A stretch of 64,000 nucleotides of DNA from Bathymodiolus brooksi (taxonomy: Eukaryota; Mollusca; Bivalvia; Mytilida; Modiolidae): the NCBI GenBank assembly GCA_963680875.1, contig OY804575.1:105269505-105333504 (forward strand). The letters run 5' to 3'. Both the position numbers and the translations under genes were made by a program. The stretch's first letter is position 1. Every line of letters begins with the position of its first letter. The notes under the pieces are model-generated. The model did no database searches and was not told the DNA's origin. It worked only from the letters and a program-made list of their open reading frames with translations. Shown here piece after piece: positions 62,298 to 64,000 of the stretch.

Positions 62298-62581
62298 ATA
62301 CTGAATTCTAACCTCAAAATACTTAATATGTTACGGTCATTCGTTTGAAGACAGTCGAGAATAGCTATATGCATTACATGGTAATACATTGGCACGCGAT
62401 GTTCGCGATGCCCAACATTTCACTATAACAGGGGTATGATACATGTATTATGTGTTTCACTAACCAGAATAATATTCATTAATACCAGTACATTACGTTT
62501 TTCTTGTGTGAGTGAAGCAAATATTATCTCGAATAATAATATTAAAAACGAAATTGTCGATATTGTAGTTTAGAAGGAAAC

Positions 62582-63104
62582 TCACCACCTGTTTCTACCA
62601 CCACCACCAAATCTTCGTCCACCAAAGTTTCGTCTTCGTCCTCCTCCAAAGTTTCGTCCCCGTCCTCCTCCAAAGTTTCGTCTCCGTCCTCCAAAGTTTT
62701 GTCTACCTGCTCCAACATTTTGTCTGTGCCATCCAAAATTTTGTCTTCCTCCACCAAAAATTTGATCTTGTCCCCATACGTTTTGTTGTTGGCCATTTCC
62801 GAATGCATTAATATTAGCACCTCCACCGCCGCCTCCCCCTCCCCCACCACCAGTATTTCCCCCTCCCCCGCCGCCTCCTCCTCCTCCACCACCAGTATTT
62901 CCCCCTCCCCCGCCGCCTCCCCCTCCCCCACCACCAGTATTTCCCCCTCCCCCGCCCCCTCCTCCTCCACCACCGCCACCACCGCCACCACCACCACCAC
63001 CACCACCACCACCTCCTCCTCCTCCCCCACCCTGACAAACAATCATATCAACCAACACTACTACAACAACTATTATGATGGCCCATCGAAGTCTCATTTT
63101 ATTG
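62582..63104 (-). CDS. Secreted poly-glycine protein (shell/byssus/matrix type)
   Basis: The exon begins after acceptor CTACTCATTTCAG (63105 onward), with Met at 63097. Residues 1-22 are a clear signal peptide (RWAIIIVVVVVLVDMIVCQG). Then come about 28 glycines, three Gly blocks each ended by Asn-Thr (G12-NT), a short GANINAFGNGQQQNVWGQD link, and a basic repeat tail: F-G-G-G-R-x-N units with RRNFGGGRGRNFGGG. 171 codons to TGA. GGTG-GTGAGT at 62586 is a perfect donor just before the stop, so a spliced 3' extension is possible. Composition resembles glycine-rich shell matrix, byssal or cuticle-type proteins, which is an inference from composition only. The Gly tract is a microsatellite-like array of (CCA/CCT/CCC) on the plus strand and is likely length-variable. 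Confidence 0.7.
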
Positions 63105-63245
63105 CTGAAATGAGTAGTCCATAAAATAATGAAAACAAGAATTTAACATCTAAGATCGGAATATTAAAACGCTAAAAAAAAGTAATAAGAAATGATGATG
63201 ATATAAGTAAGTAATACTTCATTCCAGTCGATCACATTTTTAGTT

Positions 63246-63487
63246 AGGGTTATGGTTATGGTGTTTAGCGCCACTTTCAACAATATTTCAGCTATATCGT
63301 GGCGGTCAGTTTTATTGGTGGAGGCTACCGGAGTACCCGGAGAAAACCAATGGCCTGTCGGAAGTCACCGACAAACTTTATCACATAATGTTGTATCGGG
63401 TACACCTCGCAATGAACTCAGAACTTTAGTAGTGATAGACACTGATTACACAGGTGGTAACCATACGATCACGAACATGACGACCCC
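63246..63487 (-). mobile_element. SINE family 2, full length
   Basis: Reversed tail GTGTTTAGCGCCACTTTCAA, body AGTACCCGGAGAAAACCAAT, head ACCATACGATCACGAACATG. Confidence 0.8.
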
Positions 63488-63499
63488 GTCACTTTTATG

Positions 63500-63555
63500 A
63501 GTTAAGGTAGGGTTATGGTGTTTAACACCACTTTCCACAATATTTCAGTTATTTC
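63500..63555 (-). mobile_element. SINE tail fragment
   Basis: TTATGGTGTTTAACACCACT TTCCACAATATTTCAGTTAT. Confidence 0.6.
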
Positions 63556-63723
63556 TCTATTATGGCATATCAGAAACAATATTTACTTCTAATAAGAAAT
63601 TAAAGTTTATCTGTATCGTAATGCTTGCAAAAATACGCCATTTGGTGATACGATAGTCTATGTCTCATCCAAAATGGGTGTAATTGATTTGCCATTCTTC
63701 ATTGTGTCTCATTATATCGTTGG

Positions 63724-63975
63724 GGCCATGGTGGTCGTGATCGTATGGTAGTTGGATCTACAACTACCTATGCAATCAGTGCCTATCACCACTAACATTG
63801 TGAGTTCGAACCCCGCTCAGGCGAGGTGTACTCGATACAACATTATGTGATAAAGTTTGTCAGTGATTGCGAGTTTGCGACAGGTCGGTGGTTTTCTCTG
63901 GGTACTCCACCAATAAAACTGACCACCACGATATAACTGAAATATTGTTTCAAGTGGAGTTAAACACCATAAACC
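63724..63975 (+). mobile_element. SINE family 2, full length
   Basis: GGCCATGGTGGTCGTGATCG head, GTGAGTTCGAACCCCGCTCA B-box, GTCGGTGGTTTTCTCTGGGT body, ATTGTTTCAAGTGGAGTTAA tail. Confidence 0.85.
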
Positions 63976-64000
63976 AAAATATTATATCTCTAACATTCCA

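Noticed and set aside
62542..63124. Additional frames over the glycine-rich gene (poly-Val/Glu, poly-Trp/Arg, Thr/Ser-rich)
   Set aside because: They are other-frame shadows of the same triplet array; only the frame with the signal peptide is kept.

Overview
The window is nuclear DNA of an animal, most likely a marine bivalve of the mussel type (Mytilus-like). The base composition is AT-rich. There are spliced genes with GT-AG introns, no bacterial operons and very dense repeats. Three tRNA-headed SINE families share one 3' tail (ACTGAAATATTG....GTTAAACACCAT), and a reverse-transcriptase family has fragments at four loci; from memory both look typical of bivalve genomes. The genus is an inference and was not checked.

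Layout. 0.3-4.8 kb (- strand): a broken gene for a cysteine-rich, zinc-binding-type protein, split by a 3-kb insertion with ~105-bp terminal inverted repeats (TIRs). 6.2-9.7 kb: copy A of a 3.5-3.9 kb segment whose copy B lies at 41.0-44.9 kb; part of it recurs as copy C at 45.2-46.8 kb. 9.77-9.99 kb: an inverted-repeat element holding a piece of an NXPE-type exon. 12.4-16.3 kb: two TIR elements, one containing two fused LINE fragments. 17.6-23.6 kb (- strand): a spliced gene for a chitin-binding-like, single-pass membrane protein with a tyrosine-rich tail. Its introns hold a 12 x 44-bp satellite, SINEs, a TIR element and a minisatellite. 27.9-31.3 kb: two decayed reverse transcriptases. 34-35 kb: a MITE, interlocking palindromes and a 44-base G run. 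36.5-36.8 kb: an acidic N-terminal exon. 39.7-40.0 kb: a hAT-type MITE with a perfect 8-bp target duplication. 46.8-54.7 kb (- strand): a complete five-exon NXPE-like gene predicted to encode 573 residues. 56.3-57.5 kb (+): orphan exons. 58.2-61.6 kb: palindrome, MITE and reverse-transcriptase debris. 61.8-63.1 kb (- strand): a small Cys-containing secreted-type ORF and an extreme poly-glycine secreted protein. SINEs fill the end.

The window has no operon-like logic. Two host genes are well supported by matching splice phases across all exons (the NXPE-like gene and the chitin-binding/transmembrane/tyrosine-tail gene), and one more by its signal peptide (the glycine-rich protein). Most of the rest is mobile DNA, and comparing repeat copies gives several filled-versus-empty insertion sites. 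The most unusual observations are: a repeat family whose end forms the 3' splice site of exons in two unrelated genes; an exon piece of the NXPE-like gene inside a palindromic element 37 kb away; and a candidate chitin-binding receptor with tyrosine motifs in its tail.
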